Shown here: positions 7,109 through 12,594 of the stretch, piece by piece
Numbering within the stretch: the first letter of the stretch is position 1
Layout of the letters: the number at the start of each line of letters is the position of its first letter
NCBI GenBank assembly: GCA_001820255.1
Contig: MHPA01000032.1
Location: 16,436-31,504 of the forward strand
Length of the DNA stretch: 15,069 nucleotides
Direction: 5' to 3'
Origin: Candidatus Staskawiczbacteria bacterium RIFCSPLOWO2_01_FULL_38_12b
GTDB lineage: Bacteria > Patescibacteriota > Minisyncoccia > Minisyncoccales > Staskawiczbacteraceae
The notes under the pieces: generated by a model
The model's input: only the letters and a program-made list of their open reading frames with translations
The model's database searches: none
What the model was told of the DNA's origin: nothing
Position numbers and translations under genes: made by a program

Positions 7109-7867
7109 TCATATTTTGCGGAACGCTTTAAAAATCGGTTCCATGTCGCCTTCAATAATGTTTTCCAAATTGTGCCACGATTTTCCGAGGCGGTGATCAG
7201 TAATCCTGTTTTGCGGAAAGTTGTACGTTCGTGATTTTTCGCTGCGTTTTGCCCAGCCGATTTGTTCTCTGCGCGCTTCGGTTAATTTTGATAGGTCGGC
7301 TTCTTCTTGCTGTTGCAATAATTTAGCGGCTAAAATGTTCATGGCGTTTTCTTTATTTTGCAGTTGGTTTCTTTCTGATTGGCTGGTTACCACAATACCA
7401 CTTGGCTTATGGGTTATTCTTATGGCCGACTCGGTTTTGTTGACGTATTGTCCGCCTGGCCCGGAAGCCTTATAAGTATCAATTTTTAAATCGCTGGGGT
7501 TAATTTGTATGGCTTCTCGCTGGTTGGGTTTTTTTAGTACGGCCACGGTGACGGTTGAGGTATGCACTCGCCCCTGTTTTTCGGTTTTGGGAATCCGTTG
7601 TACTCGCATAACCCCGCCTTCATTTTGCATTTTATCGAAAGCGCCCGAGCCCTGCAATTCAAATACAATTTCTTTATAACCGCCGATATCTGATTGGCTG
7701 GAATCTAACACCCGCTGGCCCCAGCCTTGGCTGGAACCATATTTTGAATACATCCGGTATAAATCACGCACAAAAAGCCCGGCTTCGTCTCCGCCCGTCC
7801 CCGCACGCATTTCTATGATAACAGACTGTTTGCCCTGAGGCGCCTCGAAGGGTTTTTCATTTTCCAT
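7109..7867 (-). CDS. prfA: Peptide chain release factor 1, lacking the N-terminal domain 1
   Basis: A class I release factor, which hydrolyses peptidyl-tRNA at stop codons. The product is 252 aa against about 360 for standard RF1. It begins almost directly at the domain 2 sequence (SVIIEMRAGTGGDEAGLFVRDLYRMYS), so the helical domain 1 of about 100 residues is absent. The tripeptide at the stop-codon anticodon position reads RIPKTEKQGRVHTS, so it is PxT as in RF1 and not SPF as in RF2. The catalytic GGQ is at 138-140 (SGPGGQYVNKTESAIRITH). The stop is TGA. On the minus strand TATAAA (7879 to 7874) ends 6 nt before the ATG, so the message may be leaderless. No remnant of domain 1 is seen upstream, where a 44-bp palindrome lies. 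RF1-like function is likely; a rescue-factor role is possible. Confidence 0.9.
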   Translation of the reverse strand: MENEKPFEAPQGKQSVIIEMRAGTGGDEAGLFVRDLYRMYSKYGSSQGWGQRVLDSSQSDIGGYKEIVFELQGSGAFDKMQNEGGVMRVQRIPKTEKQGRVHTSTVTVAVLKKPNQREAIQINPSDLKIDTYKASGPGGQYVNKTESAIRITHKPSGIVVTSQSERNQLQNKENAMNILAAKLLQQQEEADLSKLTEARREQIGWAKRSEKSRTYNFPQNRITDHRLGKSWHNLENIIEGDMEPIFKAFRKI

Positions 7868-7914
7868 AAATTTTTTATATCATGTAATTCAAAAAAAATC
7901 CACCCCGCCGATTT

Positions 7915-7958
7915 CTCTATACCACAAATTCAGAAGCTTCTGAATTTGTGGTATAGAG
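7915..7958. repeat. 44-bp perfect palindrome between divergent genes
   Basis: The left arm runs from CTCTATACCACAAATTC to CAGAAG at 7936. The right arm (7937-7958) is its exact reverse complement, with no loop. It lies between prfA (minus) and the 8067 gene (plus). There is no adjacent T-tract that would make it a normal terminator. It could form a cruciform, bind a dimeric regulator, or be the remnant of a small mobile palindrome. Confidence 0.85.
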
Positions 7959-8066
7959 AGAAATTCAGTTATTTGCCATAGTAATCTTGCAACAAGCTAT
8001 AGATAATGTTATTTTCAATTAAACTTTGTGCAATATTACAAGCACCTTAACAATGAAGGAGAGATC

Positions 8067-8303
8067 GTGAACGAATATCGCATGAGATATACCAGAACTG
8101 TTGCTGAATTTATGGGAGATTCACATATTCTTATCGCAGAGACTAAAGCTGCTACGCACTCCGATGCCATAGCATTTTTTCAAAAATTCTTATCTTTGCA
8201 AGCTGAATCCATGACGGCGTCAGGAAAAAGGTATGTTTTTAAAATGATAAAAGTTGTACGTATTGATCAGCCTGAGATAACTACAGTTATTTTTGGAGGT
8301 TAA
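8067..8303 (+). CDS. Small protein of unknown function, related to the 8791 product
   Basis: I do not recognise a named family. The GTG at 8067 is preferred because AAGGAG (8056-8061) sits 5 nt upstream; an in-frame GTG at 8028 would add 13 residues but has no SD. The 78-aa product begins NEYRMRYTRTVAEF. It shares a pattern with the protein at 8791: YR-hydrophobic-x-Y at the start, E-x-K-A then S then I then FL in the middle, and F-x(2,3)-K followed by V-x-R-I-D near the end. It looks like a small alpha/beta fold with no membrane segment. The downstream gene's SD is inside its final codons, so translation of the two is probably coupled. Confidence 0.75.
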   Translation: MNEYRMRYTRTVAEFMGDSHILIAETKAATHSDAIAFFQKFLSLQAESMTASGKRYVFKMIKVVRIDQPEITTVIFGG

Positions 8304-8307
8304 AAAC

Positions 8308-8676
8308 ATGGAATGCGAACTTTGCCATGGGAAAGAATGCATTTTTGTAGTTGACTGTGCAGTCCAATGTCAAAGTTGTGACTTTCATCAAAAAGGCCAC
8401 TATAAAAAGTGCCCCAATTGCCATGGGACTGGCATGGCAACCAATATGTATCAAATGGTATACGGGCGATCTTTGGATAATTCTTTGCTTACAACAGAAA
8501 CTCTATTGCATTTGGAACGGTCTTTTGATTCTGATAGAACCGCCGTGGATTACTTTTTCAATTGGCTGGCCGAGCAAAACGGCGCATTATCTTTCGGGCC
8601 AGGACTTTATTATCGTATGATAGAAATTTTTCTCCTTGACCAGTTTGGTGGGAGACGTAGAATTTGTCGAGGTTGA
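8308..8676 (+). CDS. Small zinc-ribbon protein with DnaJ-like CxxCxGxG motif
   Basis: The ATG at 8308 has a strong SD (GGAGG, 8295-8299) 8 nt upstream that overlaps the end of the preceding gene. The 122-aa product opens with a Cys-dense segment: CELCHGKEC, then C and CQSC, then CPNCHGTG by about residue 40. The paired CxxC knuckles, one in CxxCxGxG form as in the DnaJ zinc-finger repeats, indicate one or two structural zinc sites. The rest (about 45-122) is Leu/Phe/Tyr-rich and probably helical (TETLLHLERSF, AVDYFFNWLAEQ), ending in a basic RRRICRG. No enzyme motif is visible. It is the second gene of a two-gene operon closed by the terminator at 8684, probably acting in the cytoplasm with its neighbour as partner or co-regulated factor. 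Confidence 0.75.
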   Translation: MECELCHGKECIFVVDCAVQCQSCDFHQKGHYKKCPNCHGTGMATNMYQMVYGRSLDNSLLTTETLLHLERSFDSDRTAVDYFFNWLAEQNGALSFGPGLYYRMIEIFLLDQFGGRRRICRG

Positions 8677-8683
8677 TAATAAA

Positions 8684-8713
8684 AGCGGATGCGAAAGTGT
8701 CCGCTCTTTTTTT
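8684..8713 (+). terminator. Intrinsic terminator after the zinc-ribbon gene
   Basis: AGCGGATGC (8684-8692), GAAA loop, GTGTCCGCT (8697-8705), then seven T. The AGCGGAT...TCCGYT outer stem recurs in the terminator at 9051. Confidence 0.85.
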
Positions 8714-8790
8714 ACCAACCTTGATTTTGTGGCAAGAGGGTGGTAGTTTGAAATTAAGCTAAAATTTCTGCACTTTAAAAAGAGGCCCAA

Positions 8791-9039
8791 ATGATGAGCA
8801 AAAAAAGAGAGAAGAAAAGGTATCGTTTGACCTATGCCGAAATTGCTTTACACGATCCTTTAAGCGACAATGTGATGTTGCAAAGAGAATTTAAGGCTAA
8901 GTCAGATAGTCATATAATACAAAGAGTTGCCAATTTTTTGGATGCAAAAAATAAAGGAAGAGCATTGTTTAGGTATCAGAAGTTTTTTGTCGGCCGCATT
9001 GATGTGGCCGACGGGAAAGAAGTGGTGGTTGAAATTTAA
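8791..9039 (+). CDS. Small basic protein of unknown function, related to the 8067 product
   Basis: The product is 82 aa, starting at tandem ATGs (8791 and 8794). AGAGG at 8781-8785 is 5 nt before the first ATG and 8 nt before the second, so either may be used. The N-terminus is very basic (MSKKREKKR), followed by YRLTYAEIALHD. The central EFKAKSDSHIIQRVANFL and the closing FRYQKFFVGRID align with equivalent segments of the 8067 protein, so the two look like diverged paralogues, the second with an added Lys/Arg tail that could bind nucleic acid. A possible -10 (TAAAAT, 8760-8765) lies upstream without a clear -35. The gene is bounded by terminators on both sides. Confidence 0.75.
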   Translation: MMSKKREKKRYRLTYAEIALHDPLSDNVMLQREFKAKSDSHIIQRVANFLDAKNKGRALFRYQKFFVGRIDVADGKEVVVEI

Positions 9040-9050
9040 TTATAGGCTAG

Positions 9051-9080
9051 AGCGGATACCAAAATATCCGTTATTTTTTT
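9051..9080 (+). terminator. Intrinsic terminator after the 8791 gene
   Basis: CGGATA (9053-9058) and TATCCG (9065-9070) enclose CCAAAA; with flanking A-T and G-T pairs the stem extends to 9051 and 9072. A TTATTTTTTT tract follows. The sequence resembles the terminator at 8684. Confidence 0.8.
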
Positions 9081-9110
9081 GCAGGGTATTGATTTTATTT
9101 CAAAGACCGT

Positions 9111-9294
9111 TATTAATGCGAATCTCGTTTGGCAAAAGTAAAAAGACTTTTTCGGTCTCTTTGCGGATAATTTTGCCGCAAAGCTTGGTAAAAATGTTTA
9201 TGCGTAGGCAAGCTACGTATAAACATTTTTCCGAACCTGGCGCCAAAATTCTCTCGCAAATAGTTCCGATTGCCAAACGAGATTCGCATTTATA
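9111..9294. repeat. Non-coding element with 21-bp terminal inverted repeats and nested hairpins
   Basis: The 21 nt at 9115-9135 (AATGCGAATCTCG...) are exactly repeated in inverse at 9270-9290; three further pairs follow after one mismatch (9111-9113 with 9292-9294). Inside are a hairpin CTTTGCGG (9159-9166)/CCGCAAAG (9176-9183) and an 18-bp hairpin at 9190-9207/9213-9230 with one G-U pair and a GCAAG loop. This accounts for most of the 338 bp between the genes at 8791 and 9378; the rest is a terminator and AT-rich DNA. No convincing coding frame is seen. It may be a MITE-like element or a structured RNA. TATAAT at 9297-9302, just outside, has no matching -35. Confidence 0.75.
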
Positions 9295-9377
9295 GATATA
9301 ATGGACTATCTATGGTATTGTAAATATACGCAGACTAAGAAGATCAATAAAAATATAAAATAAAGTTTTAAACTATT

Positions 9378-9770
9378 GTGAAAAATTTACAAAAAGGCGT
9401 TCTTTCAATAATGCTAGTACTAGTTATTGGTGTAGTAGTTATTGTCGGTATTGGTGGCGGAGTTTATTATTACGCAAAAAAAAATCAAAAGACCAATATT
9501 ATTAAAGACATAAATAATACGAATAATACCCGTAATACCGATACTATTAAAGTTGATAACTCCCAATTTAAAACCTGTAATACTTTTGCAGATTTGGGTT
9601 GTAGCCCAATTTCTCGAGGCGCTGAAACCATTGATCCGGCGCCTATTGTTTGCGGATGCATACCAACGTGTAGTGCCAAATTGTATTTGATTGCTAGTAA
9701 AGTAAATGGTTTTTGGCCAGACGGTTCATCAAAAGGTTCATTCCATTGCAGTCCAGACCAAGTTCAATAA
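9378..9770 (+). CDS. Membrane-anchored Cys-rich small protein of unknown function
   Basis: The GTG at 9378 gives MKNLQKGVLSIMLVLVIGVV, directly followed by more hydrophobic residues up to about 30, then YYYAKK: a single N-terminal membrane anchor with the rest outside. The N-terminus faintly resembles a type IV pilin leader (KG followed by a hydrophobic stretch) but lacks the usual Glu5, so I do not call it a pilin. An Asn/Thr-rich linker (about 38-55) is encoded by AATAATAC-like DNA micro-repeats. The outer domain (about 62-130) has six Cys (FKTCNTF, DLGCSP, VCGCIPTCS, FHCSP), consistent with disulfide bonds. The product is 130 aa with no SD. It is preceded by the inverted-repeat element and followed by a weak hairpin terminator. 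Confidence 0.7.
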   Translation: MKNLQKGVLSIMLVLVIGVVVIVGIGGGVYYYAKKNQKTNIIKDINNTNNTRNTDTIKVDNSQFKTCNTFADLGCSPISRGAETIDPAPIVCGCIPTCSAKLYLIASKVNGFWPDGSSKGSFHCSPDQVQ

Positions 9771-9796
9771 TGTATGCATTATGGTTATTTTAGGTA

Positions 9797-9818
9797 AAAA
9801 AGCTCAGATGGACTTTTT
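9797..9818 (+). terminator. Possible intrinsic terminator after the Cys-rich protein gene
   Basis: AAAAAG (9797-9802) pairs with CTTTTT (9813-9818), with partial pairing inside. The stem is A-T rich and weak. Confidence 0.4.
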
Positions 9819-9819
9819 G

Positions 9820-9842
9820 CATTGGCTAACACATTGGCTAAC
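9820..9842. repeat. Direct repeat CATTGGCTAAC x2
   Basis: Two identical 11-bp copies (9820-9830 and 9832-9842) separated by one A, in the non-coding gap before rpmE. Function unknown. Confidence 0.6.
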
Positions 9843-9865
9843 TGGCTTGTATTTATTACGAAAGT

Positions 9866-9894
9866 TTGATAGTATTTTGATATTGGATTAATAC
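9866..9894 (+). promoter_or_regulatory. Promoter of rpmE with very short leader
   Basis: TTGATA (9866-9871), 17 bp, TAATAC (9889-9894). The expected start is about 9901, 4 nt before the ATG at 9905; no SD is present. Confidence 0.55.
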
Positions 9895-9904
9895 TATAAC
9901 TATT

Positions 9905-10159
9905 ATGAAAGCAGATATCCATCCAATTTATTTTCCAAAAGCAGGCGTCAAATGCGCCTGTGGTAATTCGTTTACGGTGGGATCAACCAAAGAATTTATA
10001 GAAACTGAAATTTGCGCCAAGTGCCATCCGTTTTATACCAAGAAAGAAAAAGTATTGGATACGTTGGGAAGGGTGCAAAAGTTTAAGGATAGGGCCGCTA
10101 AAAAGCAGCCACCAAAGGTTAAAAAGGTAAAAGCTAAAAAAGAACAAAAAACTATTTAA
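9905..10159 (+). CDS. rpmE: 50S ribosomal protein L31, zinc-binding (C+) form
   Basis: The 84-aa product starts [21 protein letters not shown]. It carries the four zinc ligands of C+ L31: Cys17, Cys19, Cys37 and Cys40 (CAC and CAKC), followed by the conserved [21 protein letters not shown] Lys-rich tail (about 68-84) extends past the usual end. L31 sits at the intersubunit central protuberance. It heads a plus-strand block of translation genes, though each junction carries its own inverted repeat, so co-transcription is not certain. The prfA gene, often a neighbour of rpmE in bacteria, is here about 2 kb away on the other strand with accessory genes between. Confidence 0.95.
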   Translation: MKADIHPIYFPKAGVKCACGNSFTVGSTKEFIETEICAKCHPFYTKKEKVLDTLGRVQKFKDRAAKKQPPKVKKVKAKKEQKTI

Positions 10160-10170
10160 TTATTTTTAGC

Positions 10171-10231
10171 ACCTGGCAATTGGCATCTAGCAACCGGCTA
10201 GAAGCTAGAAGCTAGAAGCTAGAAGCTGGTA
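10171..10231. repeat. CTAGAAG tandem repeat and hairpin immediately before rpsB
   Basis: CTAGAAG occurs four times in a row (10198-10225) after CTAGC-AACCG-GCTAG, a small hairpin around 10187-10201. The right end is 6 nt before the rpsB ATG. No conventional SD is present; the AGAAG of the repeats is the only purine-rich word. Confidence 0.8.
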
Positions 10232-10927
10232 ATGAGCGAAGATACTAAAGCATCAATTTTAAATGTAGATCAAATGCAAATCGCAGGATTGCATTTTGGC
10301 CATAGAGTTTCACGGCTCCATCCTAAAATGAAACCGTATGTTTCCGGCATTAAAAACAATGTTCATATTATTGATTTGGAAAAAACCGGAAAGGAATTTG
10401 AGAAAGCGTTAGTATTTATTGCAAAATTAATCTCTGAAGGAAAAACGATATTATTTGTTGGTACAAAAATACAGGTAAAACAATACGTAAAAAGCAATGC
10501 GGAAATTTCGGGTATGCCCTATGTGATTGAGCGGTGGCTGGGAGGAACATTTACTAATTTTGAAACTATCGTAAAAAGAGTACAATATTTTAAAGAATTG
10601 GAAAATAAAAAAGCGACCGGAGAACTTGAAAAGTATACCAAAAAAGAGCGGTCAATGTTTGACAAGGAGTTGGAGATTTTAAGAAAAAAATTTGAAGGGA
10701 TAAAACACATGACAAAACTTCCGGATGCCGTATTGATTTTAGATGTTAAAAAAGACATTACGTGCGCCAAAGAAGCCCGCAGAAAAGGAATTAAAATAAT
10801 CGGGGTAGTGGATACCAATGTTGACCCTTCTTTGGCGGATTATCCGATTCCGGCAAACGATGATGCCATTTCTTCGGTTTCGTATATCTTGGAAAAAATT
10901 TCAGAAACAATACAAGATGCGAAATAG
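10232..10927 (+). CDS. rpsB: 30S ribosomal protein S2
   Basis: S2 binds late to the small subunit and is needed for S1-type mRNA binding. The product is 231 aa, normal for bacterial S2. Signatures: AGLHFGHRVSRLHPKMKPY (about 17-35), HIIDLEKT, FVGTK, RWLGGTFTNF, PDAVLILDVKKD and the C-terminal GVVDTNVDPSLADYPIPAND. The ATG at 10232 gives MSEDTKASILNVDQMQIAG, a plausible start. rpsB is followed by tsf, the conserved bacterial pairing. Its TAG stop is the first base pair region of the next inverted repeat. Confidence 0.97.
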   Translation: MSEDTKASILNVDQMQIAGLHFGHRVSRLHPKMKPYVSGIKNNVHIIDLEKTGKEFEKALVFIAKLISEGKTILFVGTKIQVKQYVKSNAEISGMPYVIERWLGGTFTNFETIVKRVQYFKELENKKATGELEKYTKKERSMFDKELEILRKKFEGIKHMTKLPDAVLILDVKKDITCAKEARRKGIKIIGVVDTNVDPSLADYPIPANDDAISSVSYILEKISETIQDAK

Positions 10928-11007
10928 CGACACCAATCCACAAATGACATCCGAATCTACCAATAACGTATTCGTAGATTAGTGTGTAATTTGTAGATTA
11001 GAGTCGC
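10927..11007. repeat. Imperfect inverted repeat filling the rpsB-tsf gap
   Basis: GCGAC (10927-10931, starting on the last base of the rpsB stop) pairs with GTCGC (11003-11007). Between them AATCCACAAAT/GAATCTACC words on the left match, as reverse complement, GGTAGATT-like TCGTAGATTAG and TTTGTAGATT words on the right. It ends 8 nt before the tsf ATG. Confidence 0.75.
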
Positions 11008-11015
11008 CTTATTTA

Positions 11016-11600
11016 ATGATTAGTATTGATCAAATAAAACAACTAAGGGAAGAAACCGGTGTCTCGCCGGTGGAAATAAAAAAGGCCCTAGAACAAGCCG
11101 GAGGCGATATTGAGAGAGCCAAGGAACTGTTACGAGTGTGGGGTAAAAAAATATCGGATAAAAAAATGGCCAGGGAAACTTCGCAGGGAGTCATTGATTA
11201 TTATATTCATCCTAATTTAAAAACAGGGGTGTTGCTGGATATCCGGTGTGAAACCGATTTTGTGGCAAAATCCCCGGAATTTAAAAATTTAGCCCATGAA
11301 ATTTGCCTACAGATTGCGGCCTTAAAACCATTATTTATTTCTGAAGATTTAATCCCTGAAGAATTTTTAGACGGTGAAATAAAAATATACCAAGAACAAA
11401 TTGCTAATTCCGGAAAGCCGGAAAATTTGGTAGCGCAAATTTTAGAAGGTAAAATTAAAAAATACAAAGAGTCGGTTTCTTTATTAAGCCAGTCATGGAT
11501 AAAAGATGACGCAAAAACCATTAAACATCTAACGGAAGACACGATTTCGAAAGTGGGGGAAAATATAGAAATAAAAAAGTTTGCAAGGTTTGAAATATAA
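11016..11600 (+). CDS. tsf: Translation elongation factor Ts, short form
   Basis: EF-Ts recycles EF-Tu by GDP release. The 194-aa product is close to the short Thermus-type EF-Ts (about 196 aa) rather than the longer E. coli form (283 aa). The N-terminal UBA-like domain reads IKQLREETGVSPVEIKKALEQAGGDIERAKELL (first 45 residues) and contains the TGVS motif. The core has the diagnostic CETDFVAKSPEF (about 77-88). The C-terminal part ends GENIEIKKFARFEI, as usual. There is no SD before the ATG at 11016; the inverted repeat of the rpsB-tsf junction ends 8 nt upstream, so the leader hairpin may influence translation. Confidence 0.96.
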   Translation: MISIDQIKQLREETGVSPVEIKKALEQAGGDIERAKELLRVWGKKISDKKMARETSQGVIDYYIHPNLKTGVLLDIRCETDFVAKSPEFKNLAHEICLQIAALKPLFISEDLIPEEFLDGEIKIYQEQIANSGKPENLVAQILEGKIKKYKESVSLLSQSWIKDDAKTIKHLTEDTISKVGENIEIKKFARFEI

Positions 11601-11605
11601 TAATA

Positions 11606-11679
11606 GGATCTAGTGCCTAGGGGACAGGGTTTAGTGCAACGATTCACTAGACGCTAGACCCTAACCCCTAGACCCTAAA
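11606..11679. repeat. Micro-repeat inverted repeat between tsf and the small membrane protein gene
   Basis: CTAGTGCCTAGGGG and AGGGTTTAGTG on the left oppose CACTAGACGCTAGACCCT and CCCCTAGACCCT on the right. The pairing is imperfect but extends through most of the gap and ends just before the ATG at 11682. The repeated words (CTAGACCCTAA) differ from those at the other junctions. Confidence 0.7.
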
Positions 11680-11681
11680 AA

Positions 11682-12002
11682 ATGCTTCAACTTATAGCAT
11701 CTGTTATTTTTTTAATATCAATTAGCGGTATCGCTTTTATTTTGTTTAAGAAAGCCCCGCTATTGGTAAAATTACCCCAGAACGGGTCAGTAGGATTTAA
11801 AAAACATGATTTTGTTTTGCAAATTGAAAAAAAGATCAAAGATGCCCACTTTCGTCTTTTTGAAAAACAAATGTTGTTGCACAAAATTCTTTCTCTTATA
11901 AAGGTGTGGACGTTAAAAATAGAAACAAGAGTAGATACACTTTTGCACGGCATACGAAAAAAGGCTCAACAATTAGATAAAGAAGTTAAAAAGAAGAAGT
12001 AG
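11682..12002 (+). CDS. Small single-pass membrane protein of unknown function
   Basis: The 106-aa product starts MLQLIASVIFLISISGIAFILF, one clear membrane helix (residues 2-22), followed by KKAPLLVKLP and a highly basic, mostly helical cytoplasmic or cell-surface tail ending QLDKEVKKKK. No catalytic motif is visible and I do not recognise a family. It sits between tsf and a tRNA gene that begins 4 nt after its stop, so the tRNA may be processed from the same transcript. There is no SD; the start follows the inverted repeat directly. The position after tsf suggests a conserved lineage gene, but its function is open. Confidence 0.75.
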   Translation: MLQLIASVIFLISISGIAFILFKKAPLLVKLPQNGSVGFKKHDFVLQIEKKIKDAHFRLFEKQMLLHKILSLIKVWTLKIETRVDTLLHGIRKKAQQLDKEVKKKK

Positions 12003-12006
12003 TTTC

Positions 12007-12077
12007 GCCTCCCTAGCTTAGTGGTAAAGCAGGGCTTTTGTAAAGCTCAGATACGGGTTCGATTCCTGTGGGAGGCT
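12007..12077 (+). tRNA. tRNA-Thr (anticodon UGU)
   Basis: The cloverleaf is complete: acceptor GCCTCCC (12007-12013)/GGGAGGC (12070-12076), D stem GCTT/AAGC with a GG-containing loop, anticodon stem GGGCT/AGCTC with loop TTTGTAA giving UGU (reads ACA), and T arm ACGGG-TTCGATT-CCTGT. The discriminator is T, and CCA is not encoded. The gene is 71 nt. It is followed by a hairpin terminator. Confidence 0.95.
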
Positions 12078-12086
12078 TTTTATCGG

Positions 12087-12118
12087 ACAAAAGACGTTTT
12101 TAAAGAAACGTCTTTTGT
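12087..12118 (+). terminator. Hairpin terminator after tRNA-Thr
   Basis: ACAAAAGACGTTT (12087-12099) and AAACGTCTTTTGT (12106-12118) form a perfect 13-bp stem around TTAAAG. The U-tract lies within the 3' arm, so it may act in both directions. Confidence 0.75.
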
Positions 12119-12144
12119 GTTATACTAAGCATAGTAGATAATAT
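12115..12144 (+). promoter_or_regulatory. Possible promoter of the winged-helix regulator gene
   Basis: TTGTGT (12115-12120), 18 bp, TAATAT (12139-12144). The expected start at about 12151 would place the palindrome at 12158-12185 just downstream of the start, a usual place for a repressor site. Confidence 0.45.
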
Positions 12145-12157
12145 TGTAAAGAAATCA

Positions 12158-12185
12158 ACTTACCAATTCGTACGAATTGGTAAGT
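12158..12185. promoter_or_regulatory. 28-bp perfect palindrome, candidate operator copy 1
   Basis: The arm ACTTACCAATTCGT is followed directly by its reverse complement. An identical 28-bp core occurs at 12516-12543, on the other side of the regulator gene. Dyad symmetry, identical sequence and position before both genes suggest binding of the dimeric winged-helix protein encoded between them. Confidence 0.65.
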
Positions 12186-12225
12186 GCTAGAATAAAAATA
12201 ATACTGTTAATTAAAATATGAGCAT

Positions 12226-12492
12226 ATGAGCAAACATTGGGTTAATATTTTTAAGGCACTTGGTAATATAAACCGTATTAAAATAATAACAATGCTGGTT
12301 AGTGGAAAAAGCATGACGGTTACAGAAATTTCTCAAGAGATTAAGGTTTCTTTAAAATCAACATCAAGGCATTTGTTTATTCTAAAAAATATGGAGTTAC
12401 TGGAAAGCGAGGGTAAAAATGGACATGTGTTTTATAGTATAAACAAAAATGCGCCAGTTGATTTTAAGCAGGCGATTAAGCTATTTTGTTAA
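12226..12492 (+). CDS. ArsR-like winged helix-turn-helix transcriptional regulator
   Basis: An 88-aa DNA-binding protein, probably a dimeric repressor. The ArsR-type core is clear: WVNIFKALGNINRIKIITMLVSG (helices 1-2, residues 5-27), MTVTEISQEI (30-39), recognition helix region SLKSTSRHLFILKNMELLE (42-60) and beta-wing SEGKNGHVFYSIN (61-73). The metal-binding ELCxC motif of ArsR/SmtB metal sensors is missing from helix 3, and the only Cys is the last residue, so sensing of metal at that site is unlikely. The ATG at 12226 lacks an SD; an ATG at 12218 would stop after three codons. Identical palindromes upstream and downstream suggest autoregulation and control of the next gene. Confidence 0.88.
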   Translation: MSKHWVNIFKALGNINRIKIITMLVSGKSMTVTEISQEIKVSLKSTSRHLFILKNMELLESEGKNGHVFYSINKNAPVDFKQAIKLFC

Positions 12493-12514
12493 CGATATTA
12501 AGAATCCGTCTTTT

Positions 12515-12544
12515 CACTTACCAATTCGTACGAATTGGTAAGTG
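12515..12544. promoter_or_regulatory. 30-bp perfect palindrome, candidate operator copy 2
   Basis: It contains the same 28-bp palindrome as 12158-12185, extended by one C-G pair. It starts 22 nt after the regulator's stop and ends 50 nt before the ATG of the membrane-anchored protein gene. I could not place a convincing -35/-10 pair for that gene; TTGGTA (12535-12540) in the palindrome could be a -35. Confidence 0.65.
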
Positions 12545-12594
12545 GTTATTAAAGTAAATACGCTAAACTGATAGACAGTTGGGAGTATAATAAT

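Noticed and set aside
8684..9080. Integron-type cassettes with attC sites around the small genes
   Set aside because: The repeated hairpins are short terminators with T-tracts and lack the core-site motifs and the long imperfect stem of attC; no integrase is in the window.
8927..9295. A 122-codon open frame on the plus strand
   Set aside because: It overlaps the 8791 gene in another frame and then runs through the inverted-repeat element; the translation of hairpin DNA explains its openness, and there is no SD or family match.
9378..9480. Type IV prepilin leader on the Cys-rich protein
   Set aside because: The hydrophobic stretch is right but the conserved Glu at position 5 of the mature pilin and a convincing cleavage site are missing.
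10198..10225. CRISPR-like array
   Set aside because: The CTAGAAG units are 7 bp with no spacers, and no cas gene is present.
11207..11647. A 146-codon minus-strand open frame
   Set aside because: It is antisense to tsf, which is unambiguous, and extends into a repeat.
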